A stretch of 64,000 nucleotides of DNA from Hawksworthiomyces lignivorus (GCA_002917075.1 NTMA01000055.1:124001-188000); one strand, 5' to 3'. Numbered from the stretch's first letter, positions 46,185-57,443 are shown. Numbers and translations: made by a program. Notes: generated by a model from the letters alone, not told the origin.

Positions 46185-46790
46185 AGGTGTTTTATGAGAA
46201 AGCCGTAAGAGGGGGTGAACGAAGACAGTGATTAATTTTTTTTTCTTGGACAGCCAGCGGAAGCGATTAGGAAGAAAGATATCAAATTTATCATACATTT
46301 CTTGCGTATTCATCATCTACGAGCCACACTTTTGAGCGAAGATTCGCACGGTGAATGTTCAGATTATTGTAAAACTTGTTGGGTTTATCATTAGATGATA
46401 GGAGTTAGGCTCGGCTTTTTATTGTAGTTAAGCATACGGCCATGTCTGGGAGCCACAAGAGGTTCCTGCTGACGACAAGTGTCATTCTTCGAGCTGGCGA
46501 TTCCCTCTTTGGCCTATGGAGAGCAGACAGGGCTCATACTTGCAGGGCTACATGCCATTACGAATGGCAGGGCTAGCATATATTATAATAATTTTTTGAA
46601 TTTATTTTCAAGCAAGCTGAGCAATCGAAAACTAATAGGAATAAACTAAAAGTAATACGCCAGAGGTAATTCCGTCCCAAGTTTTGTATACCTTACCATA
46701 AGAACTGCGCTGAAAAGGAAAACAGATGATATAAGATTGAAAAGCAAAAATACAAAGAAATAAATAAAAGAAATGTCTTGTCTCTCCCAC
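46185..46790. other. convergent 3' intergenic region
   Basis: A+T-rich 3' ends of two convergent genes. No coding signal. Confidence 0.4.
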
Positions 46791-47795
46791 TTATCTTTCC
46801 TCACGTTGTTGCAGACATCCGTCAAACTCGGGGTGCCTGGTCCGCATATGCCGCGTCACATTATCCTGTCGGCCGGAATAGCCGCAGACGAAGCAGTTCC
46901 GAACGACGGTCGGGATGCCGGCACGCTCCGCCTCCATGAGATGCTTTGTCCACATGTGCCGGTGCAGGTCCTTCTTTGTACCGTGTTTCTTGTTGCAGTG
47001 CTTGCAAATGAAGGGCCGCGTGTGAGTGTGCTCATGCTTCTTCAGGCTGTGCGAATCCCGATAGGTGTTGTGGCATGTGCCACAAGTAAGCTTAGACGAA
47101 CTACTGGGGGACGGTGTCTGCAAAGGCGACGTTGCTGGGGTGCCGGTTTGCCCTGGAGAGGATATGTGAAAGTTGGCGGGTAAGACCTGGGCTGCCGGAA
47201 ACTGGTCCAGTGGGGGAAACGCGGAGAGCGCGAAGAGGTCCACCATCCCGTCGCTGCCAGCCGTAAGGGGACTAGCAGGGAAGGGAGAGATGGTTTCTGC
47301 CGCGTTCAGGACGAATCCCTCAGAGAGCCACGAAAAATCAGGATCCGACACCATCGCAAGGGCATCTGCAGAAAGTGGGAGAGGCATGCTATGGAGGCTC
47401 CGCAACATGTCTTCGTCTAGAGGGCTGTTGGCAGAGGATAGTGGCGACTGTGAAGACTGAGGCGAGACAGTCTCTAGTGGTGAAATACCGCGACTAAAGT
47501 GCATGGTGTTTGTTCCTAGGCTTGCGGAGGATACGGAGGTAACGATGTCTTGTCGAGGAAAGGGCAGGCGTTGCTGTTGGTATGGGATCCCCCAGCCGAC
47601 AAACTCGTCAGCGAGAATCTCGTCACCACCAGCGGAGCCAAGGACAGGAAGTGATGGGTCATTGGCGGCAGACGAAAGGATCGTGTCCTCGGAGGTGAGA
47701 GGCAGATCTAGTACCCAGGCCCATGCATCTTGTTGGGAAGGATGGGCTGGAATTCTGGGATCAGAATCGCCGAAGGTGGAGAGCTGGGTAGTCAT
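46791..47795 (-). CDS. C2H2 zinc-finger transcription factor
   Basis: A single minus-strand exon gives 334 residues from ATG 47795; the frame is open further upstream, but this is the first sensible ATG. The first 235 residues are acidic/Ser/Pro-rich and disordered, as in activation regions. Three C2H2 fingers sit at the C-terminus: CGTCHNTYRDSHSLKKHEHTH (about 238-258), CKHCNKKHGTKKDLHRHMWTKH (about 264-285) and CFVCGYSGRQDNVTRHMRTRH (about 301-321). A 15-residue spacer before the third finger is unusual compared with TGEKP linkers. Target genes are unknown. No secondary-metabolite backbone gene is near, so a pathway-specific role is not indicated. Confidence 0.88.
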   Translation of the reverse strand: MTTQLSTFGDSDPRIPAHPSQQDAWAWVLDLPLTSEDTILSSAANDPSLPVLGSAGGDEILADEFVGWGIPYQQQRLPFPRQDIVTSVSSASLGTNTMHFSRGISPLETVSPQSSQSPLSSANSPLDEDMLRSLHSMPLPLSADALAMVSDPDFSWLSEGFVLNAAETISPFPASPLTAGSDGMVDLFALSAFPPLDQFPAAQVLPANFHISSPGQTGTPATSPLQTPSPSSSSKLTCGTCHNTYRDSHSLKKHEHTHTRPFICKHCNKKHGTKKDLHRHMWTKHLMEAERAGIPTVVRNCFVCGYSGRQDNVTRHMRTRHPEFDGCLQQREER

Positions 47796-48377
47796 CTTTG
47801 TAGATAATGGCGGTTGTTTGTAGTAAAAATAGTTTGTTGAGAAAATCAGTAGATTGGCTTTTAGAAGGGCGGTATGTGCGTTGCTGTTTGAAGTTTCGTT
47901 GCTGATGATGGTTGCTTGGGACAGTGATAATGGATGCGAGTTTTCCACGACACTGTAAATAACAAGGTGTCGGTGACCAGTTTAACGACTTAGTCCGGTC
48001 AGTTGCCAGCATGCCATCAAAAGGAGTAGGAAATTGTCGAAACAGAAAACAGCAAGCCATTGCCAGTCCAACTGGCCTAGCACCGCCCAGATATCCAAAG
48101 AAAAACAAAAGAAAAAAACTAAAGGGAACTAGACGAGAAGGAAAGAGTAGGCAAACGAAATTTCAAAATAGGGCCTCAAAGATGACCAAAGCAGAATGAA
48201 AAAGAAACTGATAGGCTTGTGAAAGATCAACTGAAAGTCGCTCTCCACAGTTGGAGAAGCAGCAGCTTCTTCATTCCCCGCATACTTCCCGTGAGGAAAC
48301 AAAGCCGCGCTTCTGCCAATCAACTTCTTTTTGATTTTGCTTGGTTATACAAATAGCGGCCTGCATCTGTAAGTCGT
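47796..48377. other. upstream region of the C2H2 gene
   Basis: No coding signal beyond the upstream open frame of the zinc-finger gene. Probably its promoter and leader. Confidence 0.4.
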
Positions 48378-48902
48378 CTAAATTGCAGCAACGGGAATTG
48401 CACTTGTAGCACATCCGAAAGAATTGGAGTTGAGTGCCGGATGTGATGATAATAGTTGCTGACACGGGGTGCGCTGACACGGGGTGCCATCTGCGCCGTA
48501 GTCGAAGATGCGTGTGTCATTGCCTCTCTGCAGATACCTGAGAGCGGCAACAAGCTGGAGGCAGTTGTTCCTCTCGGAAGCCAATGACTCGGAGAGGGGA
48601 TTGTCGCCCTGCTCGTTGTCAGGACGGAGTTTTTCCATAATATTGTCGAGGTCGAGCTGATCCAGCTCGTGGAAATGCTCCTGAACATAGGAGATGAGAG
48701 ACTTGAGAGACCGGAGTTCCTCCTGGATCGTCATGTAAGACTACCTCTGGTGTTAGCAAACCGTGACAAGATTATCCAACGAGATCGACCAGAAATAAGA
48801 ATAGCCCACATTTGATTCGTGAGAGGTCTGGGCGATTCCGCTGAGAGCCATGGAGCACTGCATGGTCATGCTCAGAAGAGCGAAAATGGAGGGGTCCGAC
48901 AT
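48378..48902 (-). CDS. small protein of unknown function (two exons)
   Basis: Minus-strand exons 48902-48810 and 48740-48378 give 151 residues. The acceptor GTAG at 48744-48741 is chosen because it avoids an in-frame TAG and joins HESN to SYMTIQEELR. The N-terminus is Met-rich and hydrophobic (FALLSMTMQCSMALSG). The middle is helical and acidic, with a leucine pattern suggesting a short coiled coil (ELRSLKSLISYVQEHFHELD, then LVAALRYLQRG). The C-terminus includes a tandem 15-bp duplication that repeats TPCQ. I do not recognise the family. The regular helix pattern supports a real gene, but the C-terminal third may be read through an unrecognised intron. Confidence 0.45.
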
Positions 48903-49642
48903 AGTTGATGATTTTGACACGATTCAACTTCTTGTGTGTCGTTATGTGTGCTTGCTTTTGAAGATAATGAACGGCAGGTGTAGGTAACACCAGAGTTGAT
49001 GAGAAAAAGGATGATGAGAAAATGAGAATGATGGTCTGGAAATTAAGGTTCGCAGGAAAACAAGTCTTTATACCGTCTGCACTAACGATTTAGGGAGGTA
49101 CGTATTTCAGAGTTCCCCACACAGCGGCTCATTCTAAGCCTTGCGGGATGCCTGCAGTAGGAAGGAAAGGCTGTCGGTGGCTGTGTCGTCGGAGTGCCCA
49201 CTCGCAATCTACGGCACGCAAATACTACGATTGGCTGAAGAACGTCAAAGATCCACACCTCCGGTTGGCCTCAAAATCAAAAATAGCCAATGGCGAGAGG
49301 ATAATCTCGTTCTTTGCGGTTAGAATGTGGATACCTCCCGCTGGCCTCAATGGGAACTTTCGTGGATCTCTGAGCTTCGTGAATACGCGCATGTGCAGCT
49401 CGATCTCTTTTTATCTCTACCAAAACGAACGCCCGGAAAAATCCCCCCTTTTTCCCCTTTTGTAAGATAGGCACAGGCTTGCTACGGTCTTGACACCGGT
49501 TTTGGGATGACATCACAAAATATACGTAGCTTTACTAACACACGCTGAGCGCTGGTTGTCAATACCAATCCTCAGCATCACATGTTCTGTAACAAAATTG
49601 CATTTTTGGGTTCCACTCGACTCTAATTGGTTGCCCCGGCAC
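48903..49642. other. intergenic region
   Basis: No supportable gene. A plus-strand frame at 49148-49465 is probably random. The 49.24-49.35 kb stretch contains two imperfect copies of a CCTCCSGYTGGCCTCAA word. Confidence 0.4.
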
Positions 49643-52067
49643 TCAGTTATCATCATCGTCGCCGTCGTCGCCGTCGTCGCCGTCATCATCCCCGCCGGAA
49701 TCATTGCCGCCAAAATCGGGGTCGGCAACCCGGCACAATGGTCCATTTTGCGAGCCAGGATACCCGTCTACCGCCCGCACCTCCCAGGCCTCGCTGCCTA
49801 CCGTCGTCGGCGCCCAGAACAGGCCCCAGGGGTCCCGGCGGCGCTTGATCGCCAGTAGGCGTGCGTACCGGCTGCCGCCGCCGTAGAAGCTCTGCTGCCA
49901 GTTGGGCTCTGCGGGGTCGCCCTCGTTGAGGTACGCGCCGGAGCCCGGCGTGACGGCGCGCCACATGTCGAGCAGCGTGCGGGCGCGGTCGTCGTGCTGC
50001 TGGGCCCGCGCGGCCGTCAGGCCGACGGGCTGCGTCTCCATCAGGCTGGCGTGCAGCAGCGCATTGCGCCAGGCCGGGTTGACCGCGCTGTCGCGGCCTG
50101 GCCAGCCCGCCACCGCGAGGTTCGGCGAGTGCATGATGCCGTGGAAGTAGAAGCTCTCGCGGGCGGCACTCACAGACTCTAGCGACTTGCGGATGGCCGC
50201 GATCGTCGCGTTGAACGTGGCGTCGTCGTCCCAGTTTTCTCGCGGGAACAGCCGGCTACGGTACCGCGTCTGCACGGGGCCGTCGCCGCCGCCTTCGCGG
50301 TGGCCTGAGCCGTAGGTGGCCGCAAACCGGGGCAGGGGGTTGGTCAGGTGGATACCGAGAGTGGCCAGCTCGTCATACAGCGGTTGCATGAGCTTCTGCG
50401 CTCGCTCGGGAGCGATGTTCGGCAGAGACTGGCTGCTCGTAAAGGAAAAGCTGCCATTGCCCTGCGGGTAGATGTATCCGAAGCACATGCCGCCGGCCTC
50501 CAGGACCTTTTTGCCAAACCGGTAGTACGTGCTGATGGCCTGCCAGAACGTGTCTGCGGATTTGACGGTGCCAGGCATAGGAAAGCCGCCGAGGCCTCCG
50601 AAGCCGCCAGCCGGCGGGTGCGTACCGTTTCCAGATCTCGTCCCATTCGGCAGAGGGAACGGAAAGGTAAAGTTGGGAAACGTGAAATTTCCGGGGAAGA
50701 AAGGATTGGTTCCATTTGGAAATTGAAACGGGTTTGATCCATTAGGGAAGTGGAATGGATTCGATCCGTTAGGGAACTGAAATGGGTTCGAGCCGTTAGG
50801 GAATAGAAATGGGTTCGATCCATTGGTCGGAAATGGTGGGAAGCCGCCAAATGGCGACGCTGCCGTATCCGGGCCAGTGCTCAGCTGAAAGTTGACACTC
50901 GACATGGTCATGTTAATCGGTGGGAATGCCTTCATCACGACCGACGTCATCACGCCATAAGTACCTTGAGACTAATAAGTATCCTGTAGATCAAAAGTCA
51001 AATAGAGATCTTGTGATGTAGATGACTTACTTGGACCACCACCACGGAGAGCGAAAAACAAGTCGGTGTTTTGGAATGGGTCTGCCGTCACAAGCCGACC
51101 GTCGGCTGTTACCACTTCGATGGAGAGCGCCTGGTCCGAACCGAGACCCAGGTACGATGTGACAGTGCCGTGGCCGCCCAAACCAAACCAACCACCCAGC
51201 GCACCCACTGTGCTGCCGCCAGGCGCTGCCACTGAGATGTTATGCTTGCCCATATGGTTAAACAGCTCCCATGACTCCAGGCCTGCGCCATACTTGACGG
51301 CCATGCCCGAGTACCGCCCCATGGTGTAATTTGGCATAAACTCAAATTCCTTTAGGTTATGCACCCAGACGCTGAGGGCTCCGGCGCCGACTGACCGGCC
51401 GCCAAAATCATGGCCAGTATTTCTGGTGAGCAGTGATTAGCATTTAGTTTCGTCTTCATCGCATGGAGAGGCACGGCTCCAATCACAACACGACCTACTT
51501 GATAACGATTCGCAGATGCTTGTTCCGGGCAAAGTTAACCGCAGCTTGAATGTGCTTGACCGTTGACGCGTTCACAACGTATTCGGGGTAGCCGCCCTGT
51601 GTGCAATTGCCCACGGCAGACATCAAGCATGTATTTCCCTGAGGCCACTGTGTGAGCACTGTCACCGGGTCGTCAATCCAGTAGTGGGTGAAAGTTGCCA
51701 GGCGTGTAAGAAACTGGCAGGTCCTTTGATTGTAAGTGCTCTTGTTGCTCTTGTAGCACGCAGCGGCAGCTGGTTTTGCGTGAATGAGAGCACCGCTGAG
51801 AGTGGTGTTGAGCCGTATCCACTCCGCCTCTGTAGGCCATTCCTTGGTGCCGGGAAAGGCTCGACATTCCGGGGTGTTTCTCCCGCCGTATCCTCCAAAG
51901 GGATATTGCGCCAAGTACGGGTTCCCAAAGCTGATAGCAGAAAAGTTGCCAATATCGCTCTGGTTCAGGTGCACAGTCTCGAATGGGAAATTTGCCGCAA
52001 GCACGAGAATGCCTGAGAGATTGGCTAGTATCCCCCCCAAGAGGGCCAACCATGATTTGGACGCCAT
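49643..52067 (-). CDS. secreted FAD-linked oxidase, berberine-bridge-enzyme (BBE) type
   Basis: A VAO/PCMH-fold flavoprotein. Relatives oxidise alkaloids, sugars or secondary metabolites with O2. Minus-strand exons 52067-51499, 51422-51031 and 50964-49643 give 760 residues. A signal peptide (LLGGILANLSGILVLAA) and many N-X-S/T sites point to secretion. His194 in NTGHDFGGR is the predicted 8-alpha-histidyl FAD ligand. The GGHGTVTS segment has Gly where bicovalent members carry Cys, so attachment is probably single. A C-terminal BBE motif is seen (GAYLNEGDP, then RYARLLAIKRRRDPWGLFW). Odd features are a tandem NGSNPFxFP repeat at residues 368-412 inside the substrate region and an Asp-rich tail. 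It is longer than the 450-600 residues usual for the family because of these additions. The substrate is unknown. Confidence 0.9.
49646..49692 (-). repeat. trinucleotide/hexanucleotide tract encoding Asp/Gly-rich tail
   Basis: GTC/ATC/GCC triplets on the plus strand read as GAC, GAT and GGC codons at the 3' end of the oxidase gene and encode its last acidic residues (GDDDGDDGDDGDDDDN). Confidence 0.85.
50690..50824 (-). repeat. 27-bp coding minisatellite (9-residue NGSNPFxFP repeat)
   Basis: Four copies of NGSNPF(L/Q/H/Q)FP and a fifth divergent one (NGTNPFFPG) lie in tandem inside the BBE-type oxidase. Every unit carries an N-glycosylation sequon. Two NFT and two more NGT sequons follow directly. 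Confidence 0.95.
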
Positions 52068-53553
52068 GATGCAAAATACAAGCCGAACTGAAGCCAAAGA
52101 AGGAGAGAGCTGCCTAGGCTTCGCTCCCCAATTATCTCTGCTGGCAAACTTTGACGGATTGTATCAAATTCATTCTTCCATCTCCATGACGTTGGGGCCT
52201 TCTCTCTTTTCTACAATTAGAGCATCTTTTACCGCAACCCCCCTTCTACTCTACGCAAAAGGTGGAGAATCATTTTGGGCGGGAAGAAACAAATCCATTT
52301 TGTCCGTCGCGAGAATGCTACATCCCGAAGGTCAAAACTTGTTTAAATGAGCTCGCGTTCGGGATAAAATTCATCAGCACCAACAAAAATTACGATCTTA
52401 TGTGAGCTATCCTACATAAAATTCAAGACCCTATGTTATATGCAGTTCAAAAGACTCTTAGGTTTTTGTATACCTAGGTTGTGCAAGGCATTTAGCATGG
52501 TTGAGAACACCGATTGCTTCAGCAAGCGGCGTCGGCATTCTCGTTCTCACCAAGCCAAACTACACGTCAATTAGCAGCCTGCAAGAAAGCTTGACTCTTT
52601 GCAAATGGGATACAAAATTGATGTTGACACCTACGCTCTCTTTCTGGCTAAAAGAGAGTGGAGTGATGACTGACTCGTGCCAACAGCTACGTCTGGGGAG
52701 TTCGTCGTGCCGACTTGCGGTAGAGGCTGAATAGTCTAGTGGTGAATTGTCGAACCGGTGCCGGCCAATTTTACCATTCCGCTAGCTGTTAAAAGTCCTG
52801 GTGATGGGCCCACCAACTTTCCTTTAGAAGCTGTTTTGGCATTATTACCCGCAAGTTGTCATATTTATGTCGGATCTTGCGCAGAAAGGCCTGGTTGATG
52901 ATATCTGGGAAGTTTTCTTCCGAGGCGACAGGCTTTCTTTCCCACCGTGTTGTTCACTGGCCTCTGTCGAATATGAATACAAATATGCAAGAGGTGGGGA
53001 AATAGCAGAGATAACTCGGAACAGATGGCTTGATTGCAAACTGAATATTAGCAGTCTATCACGGGTGTATGAGAATGCTTGATAACTTTTACACGTTTCA
53101 ACACAATGGATGTTAAAATATTGTGTCTAGTTTATTTGTATTCCAATTGAAAGTTACTATTACTAGAACTTTGAGGCTCTGGTTTTCTTCACATCCCATC
53201 CTACCTCTAGGCAAGACTGTCGAAAAAAGTATGGAGGCCATGAAAGAAACATTTTTGCCTTTGACACGGTGTGCGAATCGGTCAAACACAGTATGCTGGA
53301 GCTAACCCCGCGATAGCTTTTGGCTAATCTTGGCTTGCCCAAAATCAACGACAAGAGGCGACCAAGGGCAGAATAGAATTCGCCTACTGCAAGATATGGC
53401 GCTTGGGCGTGATCTGTACACGTGACACGTTCATGGTGATATCTCAGCCCAGTGATATTTTCTCAAGCTTCGCCTCCCAGCTGTGACTGTCATGCTTCCT
53501 CCATTTCTTCTTTTCATATATTTTCCCATCTCTTATGTTTGCATGCTAAGACA
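52068..53553. other. divergent intergenic region, BBE oxidase and vfa1
   Basis: No supportable gene in about 1.5 kb. Short frames at 52501-52734 and 52867-53082 lack recognisable features. Promoters of both flanking genes lie here. Confidence 0.45.
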
Positions 53554-54373
53554 ATGTCGTTTCCTAATACATATACGCACCGTAAAGTGGCAGAGGGTGC
53601 AGCCAAGGGCTGTGAAATATGCTTCAAGCCAAGCACAAGCGTACTGATCACGCCGGAAAATAAGGTGAGAATATACTGAAGGACAGAAAAGATGACAAGG
53701 AAATGTTGTGCTCTCGACTTTGGCTTCGGATCTTATTTCGACTGACAAAAGCAGGACTTCTTTTACATATGCCCAAACCACCTTAAAGATCGGGGGTTCT
53801 GCACTCCGATTGTGGATAAAGCTGCTGCAGAGGCAAAGAAGAAAAAGGAGGCAGAGGAAAAAGAAAAGGAGCTCAAAGAAGAGGTAGAACGTCTCAAAAA
53901 GGAGTACGAAGAGAAGCAAAAAAAGAAGAAAGAGAAGGGCAAAGAGAAGGAAGACGACAAAGAGAAGTCAAAGGATGACAAAGACAAAGATAAGGAGAAG
54001 AGAAAAGAGGGCAAAGACGACAAAAAGGAAGACAAGCCAACAGGAGCAGATAAGGTGATTAACAAAGTCTAACGCGGTATCTCTGTGTGAGCCTGATACA
54101 GACATGAATGCTTTTTGCTGACAGCCCATAGGAGGATACGGATTCACCTGCTAAAGACGAAGAACCTCGGGTCTTTGCTCTACAAAAGTATTAATATTTC
54201 ATTATTCTAACTGTATATTCGTGTAACCTATGAGGCCTAACTATTTCCAACTCGCTAGATATGTCTATCAGCAACGGTTAGAAAAACGGCGGCAAGCAGA
54301 GATCGCCAAACGCAACCGTGAGCGGCTGGCCAACCCCAACTTTTTCCCGTCGGTGCCTAAAAACCTGCAATGA
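53554..54373 (+). CDS. vfa1: Vps4-associated protein 1 (Vfa1)
   Basis: Binds the AAA ATPase Vps4 and stimulates its activity in endosomal ESCRT-III disassembly. Exons 53554-53664, 53755-54054, 54132-54187 and 54259-54373 give 193 residues. The N-terminal zinc-binding-like module has CEIC (20-23) and CPNH (43-46) in the family context MSFPNTYTHRKV and GFCTPI. The middle is an extremely charged Lys/Glu/Asp coiled coil (about 60-140). After two short introns the C-terminus shows the conserved helix YVYQQRLEKRRQAEIAKRNR and the end PNFFPSVPKNLQ, the region that contacts the Vps4 MIT domain in the family. The two 3' introns are needed to reach this conserved end. Confidence 0.92.
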
Positions 54374-55045
54374 TGCAGAGCGGTATGGAGTGCATTTACC
54401 GCCCAACACATTCAATTCAGTTCCGAGAGAGCTGCACCCTATAAAGACATCATCTTCTTTGTCGTCCTCTCGGAGATTGATTCCACAAACAGGCCTGTGT
54501 CTCCCAAAGGTGATTTTGGCTACATCAGTCTTTGTCACGGTCCGGGAGTCCAGGCATTTCCTTATCTTTTTGATCTAGCGGCATACACACGACATTGATT
54601 TGCTACATATATAAGCATTCACCTAGGACAGAATGAATCTAGAAGAGTGGTTTCATCCTTGACGCCTTCTGGATCTTGACGATGGATTGCGCAGAACCTG
54701 AAATCCCACTACGATATAGGGGCTTCTATTGTTTTGAAATTCACATCGTTTCTATTACCTGCTTCATCTTCAACGTTCATACCAAGTTATTGGCGTTTCT
54801 TATTCAAGCTGTGCTATGAGTATTGATTTCTGAGGTTGAGATCTTTTTAAGTAGCTTCGTCAAAATGCCATTAGGTCCCTTGTAAGCCCATTCTTGGAGA
54901 TGCCACAAACTAGAAGCCTATCAAGCCACCATTTTTATTCTTCATTCCTAGAGAGTCGTTCTCTTCATTCTGGAAAAGAGACAAAGATTAGAAGTAATAG
55001 TAACAGAATAGAATATTGAAATTGCAATTGTACTGTAAGCACAAC
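54374..55045. other. convergent 3' intergenic region
   Basis: A+T-rich and without coding signal. Holds the 3' ends of vfa1 and the methyltransferase gene. Confidence 0.4.
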
Positions 55046-55976
55046 TCACTCCCTCTCAATCTCAAATATCAACCGGCGCGTCTTCGGGTCGTCCCACGTC
55101 CGTTTGCCGTCAAAAACGCTGAGGCCATTGTCTAGCTCGGCCTGGACGACCTTCCAACGGGTTCCCGTCCGCTCGCCCACCTCGCCCACCAGACGCCGAA
55201 AAGACTCCGCATTGTGCTTGAACGTTGCCCGCCCTACGCTCGATGTCGGTGTGCCGTCTAGATGCCCGGTCGCCTGGCCAAAGATGCGGTCACCTGGCTG
55301 GCCGCGCAGCAGTTCAATGGTGTTGGAAAACGCCGTAAGCTGCTGTTCCCAGGAGAAGAGGTGCAGGATCATGCCCAGCTGGACAGCTGTGAAGCTGCCC
55401 GCAAAAGGCGCCAGGGGAGATGCTGCAATGGGCTCGAGGATATTGGCCGACACGATTTTGGTATCCGTGTTGTCTCGGTCGCGGAACAGCTCGTAGCCGA
55501 GATCGACAAAGGCCGCGTTGAGCTCGGCACCAGCGACCGTGGCAGGCGGCGCTCCATCAAATATGAGCTTACGAATGTCCTGACCCAAGCAGCAGCCAAT
55601 ATCAAGAAAGCGGTTGGTGCCGTTGCCAGACTTTAACGAGGAGAGCAAGCGACTGTACAAATCACCGCGTTTTGACAAGTTCAGTTCAAGAAACCGAAAC
55701 TGGCCGAGACAAGGGTAGGGGTGAATCTCCCACGCGCGGTTCCTCTTTGTATACGGCCTTGTCAGCTTAAAGTACATCGAGAAAACCTTTCCGATTTCAA
55801 GAGTGGTGTAGAAGAAATCAGCGTACCGTTTGCACAACATGGCCAACGGCTTCTTCTGGAGGAATTTTGCTGTACTTTTCGAGAAGTTCTCGAAACTGGC
55901 CGTCGACGGACGTGGTCTCTTCGAACCACTGTACGGCCGTCGACAGGTTAGCGCGAGGCGGGACAAATGTCGCCAT
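55046..55976 (-). CDS. SAM-dependent methyltransferase (small fungal family)
   Basis: Minus-strand exons 55976-55827 and 55744-55046 give 282 residues. The acceptor at 55745 restores the motif RNRAWEIHPYPCLGQFRFLE directly after HVVQT. The N-terminus (FVPPRANLSTAVQWFEE, then FRELLEKYSKIPPEE) and the HPYPC-type motif match a group of about 280-residue methyltransferases often found in secondary-metabolite clusters, such as the meroterpenoid AusD type. SAM motif I is FLDIGCCLGQD, followed by an acidic residue about 20 positions on (GAELN). No signal peptide is present. Together with the NmrA-like gene and the siderophore acyltransferase it forms a run on the minus strand. The substrate is unknown. 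Confidence 0.85.
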
Positions 55977-56507
55977 AGTGTGTCAAAGGCAAAGCTGCTG
56001 AAATTGTCACAGGTTTTACTTGGTCTTTCTCCTTCTTCTATTAAATATGATGAGATGGGTTTTTTATCTAGATTTATTCTTGTACAGTACTTCGAAGCGA
56101 TTGCGCATGCCCTTGACAATAAAGAAGAGGGTGATGGCTGTCAACGCCGCTGTCGGTGCCGGTGATGAGAGTTGTGACAACGATGCGGATGGTGGGATTG
56201 ACAGCGGGGATGCCCTTCCTTATCAGTTCAAGCGCGGTACTGCAACATATGAGGTGATTGATCCCGACGTTCAAGAAAAGATCCACAAAAGATCGCCTGC
56301 ACCGCGCTGCTACGAGTAAGCTGACTGCCGAGATCTTGCAGCGGGACAAGCCTCTGTTAATATTTTGGCGCCATTCTTATTCTTAACTCTTATTCTTATT
56401 TTATTTCCCAAGCGAAATTTCATTCTGCGCGGCATACCGAGTTGTGACTTGCAACCTACATAGTTAAATTATCTTACACATTCCTTTTCTCCTTCTCACT
56501 TCCCATC
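55977..56507. other. intergenic between NmrA-like gene and methyltransferase
   Basis: No supportable gene. It holds the methyltransferase promoter and the NmrA-like gene 3' end. Confidence 0.4.
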
Positions 56508-57443
56508 TTAATTAGTCTTCTTCCCCCATCCGCTCTCCTCTCGCAACCAGGTCTCGAAGTTCTTGATCTCTGGCTGCTCAGTCTTCAACGCCGCAATGTC
56601 GGCACCATAGCCCTCGGTTTCGAAAAAGCGAAACATCTTGCCAACGTCACCAACGAACCAAAGTATCAGCCGTCCAAAGATCGACCAGGCCTGTGGCGCT
56701 TCTTGTCCGGTGACCCCGCGGAAGACCGTGCGGGCTTCGGCCAGCGTCAGATCGTCTCCAGCAAGGCTGATTGCGCGGTTGGTGTAGGGGGAGTTTGCCG
56801 CGCTTGATGCGGCGATCGACCGAGCCGCCCAGATGCCGATGTCGCTGGTGGCGATGAGCTGCAGCTTGCGCTTCGGGCTCAGCGCAATCGACCACATGCT
56901 GACGAACACGCTGCAGAAGAAGCCCGGATTGAAGTTGTCCATGAAAGCGACAGGGCGCAAAACCGTCCACGTAAAGGGGCTGTCTGTGTCGCTGGCCTTG
57001 GCCGCCTTGTCCCGCAGGTGCACCTCTACGTTGTGCTTCTCGTAGAAATGGCGGACGTTGGTCGGGTTCGACCAGCTGCGCGGCTCGCCGCCGCGGTCCA
57101 CACTCGAGAAGACGATGTGGCGGACGCCGTGCTGGACTGCAGCGTCGATCAGCGGAATCGCCTGAGCCTCCTCATTAGGGGGGTTGGTCACCAGAAACGC
57201 GGCGCTGATGGAGCCCTTGGGTTCGTTGGCGAAGATGGCCTCGGGCTTGAGCACGTCACCCTCCACGACCTTGACACGGTCCGGATGCGCCGTCGCGAGA
57301 GCCTGCGCCCGGGGCGACGCGCCGTTCCGCGTGAGCGCGAGAATTTTCCACTGGTTGGCGTTTTTGTCGGCGAGAAGTGCCTTGATGACAGCGCCTCCCT
57401 GTTTGCCAGTAGCACCTACAACAAGAGCTGATGGCGACGACAT
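56508..57443 (-). CDS. NmrA-like NAD(P)-binding protein
   Basis: A single minus-strand exon gives 311 residues. The N-terminal Rossmann motif VVGATGKQGG (GxxGxxG at 10-16) and LALTRNGASPRAQAL are typical of the NmrA/HSCARG group of atypical SDRs. Members sense the NAD(P) redox state or act as isoflavone-reductase-like enzymes. The classical SDR Tyr-Lys pair is not seen; a VFSSVDRGG segment takes that place. The start at ATG 57443 is the first in-frame ATG that fits the family. Whether this copy is regulatory or catalytic cannot be told. It sits between the methyltransferase and the siderophore acyltransferase, in the same orientation. Confidence 0.9.
   Translation of the reverse strand: MSSPSALVVGATGKQGGAVIKALLADKNANQWKILALTRNGASPRAQALATAHPDRVKVVEGDVLKPEAIFANEPKGSISAAFLVTNPPNEEAQAIPLIDAAVQHGVRHIVFSSVDRGGEPRSWSNPTNVRHFYEKHNVEVHLRDKAAKASDTDSPFTWTVLRPVAFMDNFNPGFFCSVFVSMWSIALSPKRKLQLIATSDIGIWAARSIAASSAANSPYTNRAISLAGDDLTLAEARTVFRGVTGQEAPQAWSIFGRLILWFVGDVGKMFRFFETEGYGADIAALKTEQPEIKNFETWLREESGWGKKTN

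Noticed and set aside
52735..52790. TAGTCTAGTGGTGAATTG resembling a tRNA 5' half
   Set aside because: No complementary acceptor stem, anticodon arm or B box follows, so a tRNA cannot be folded.
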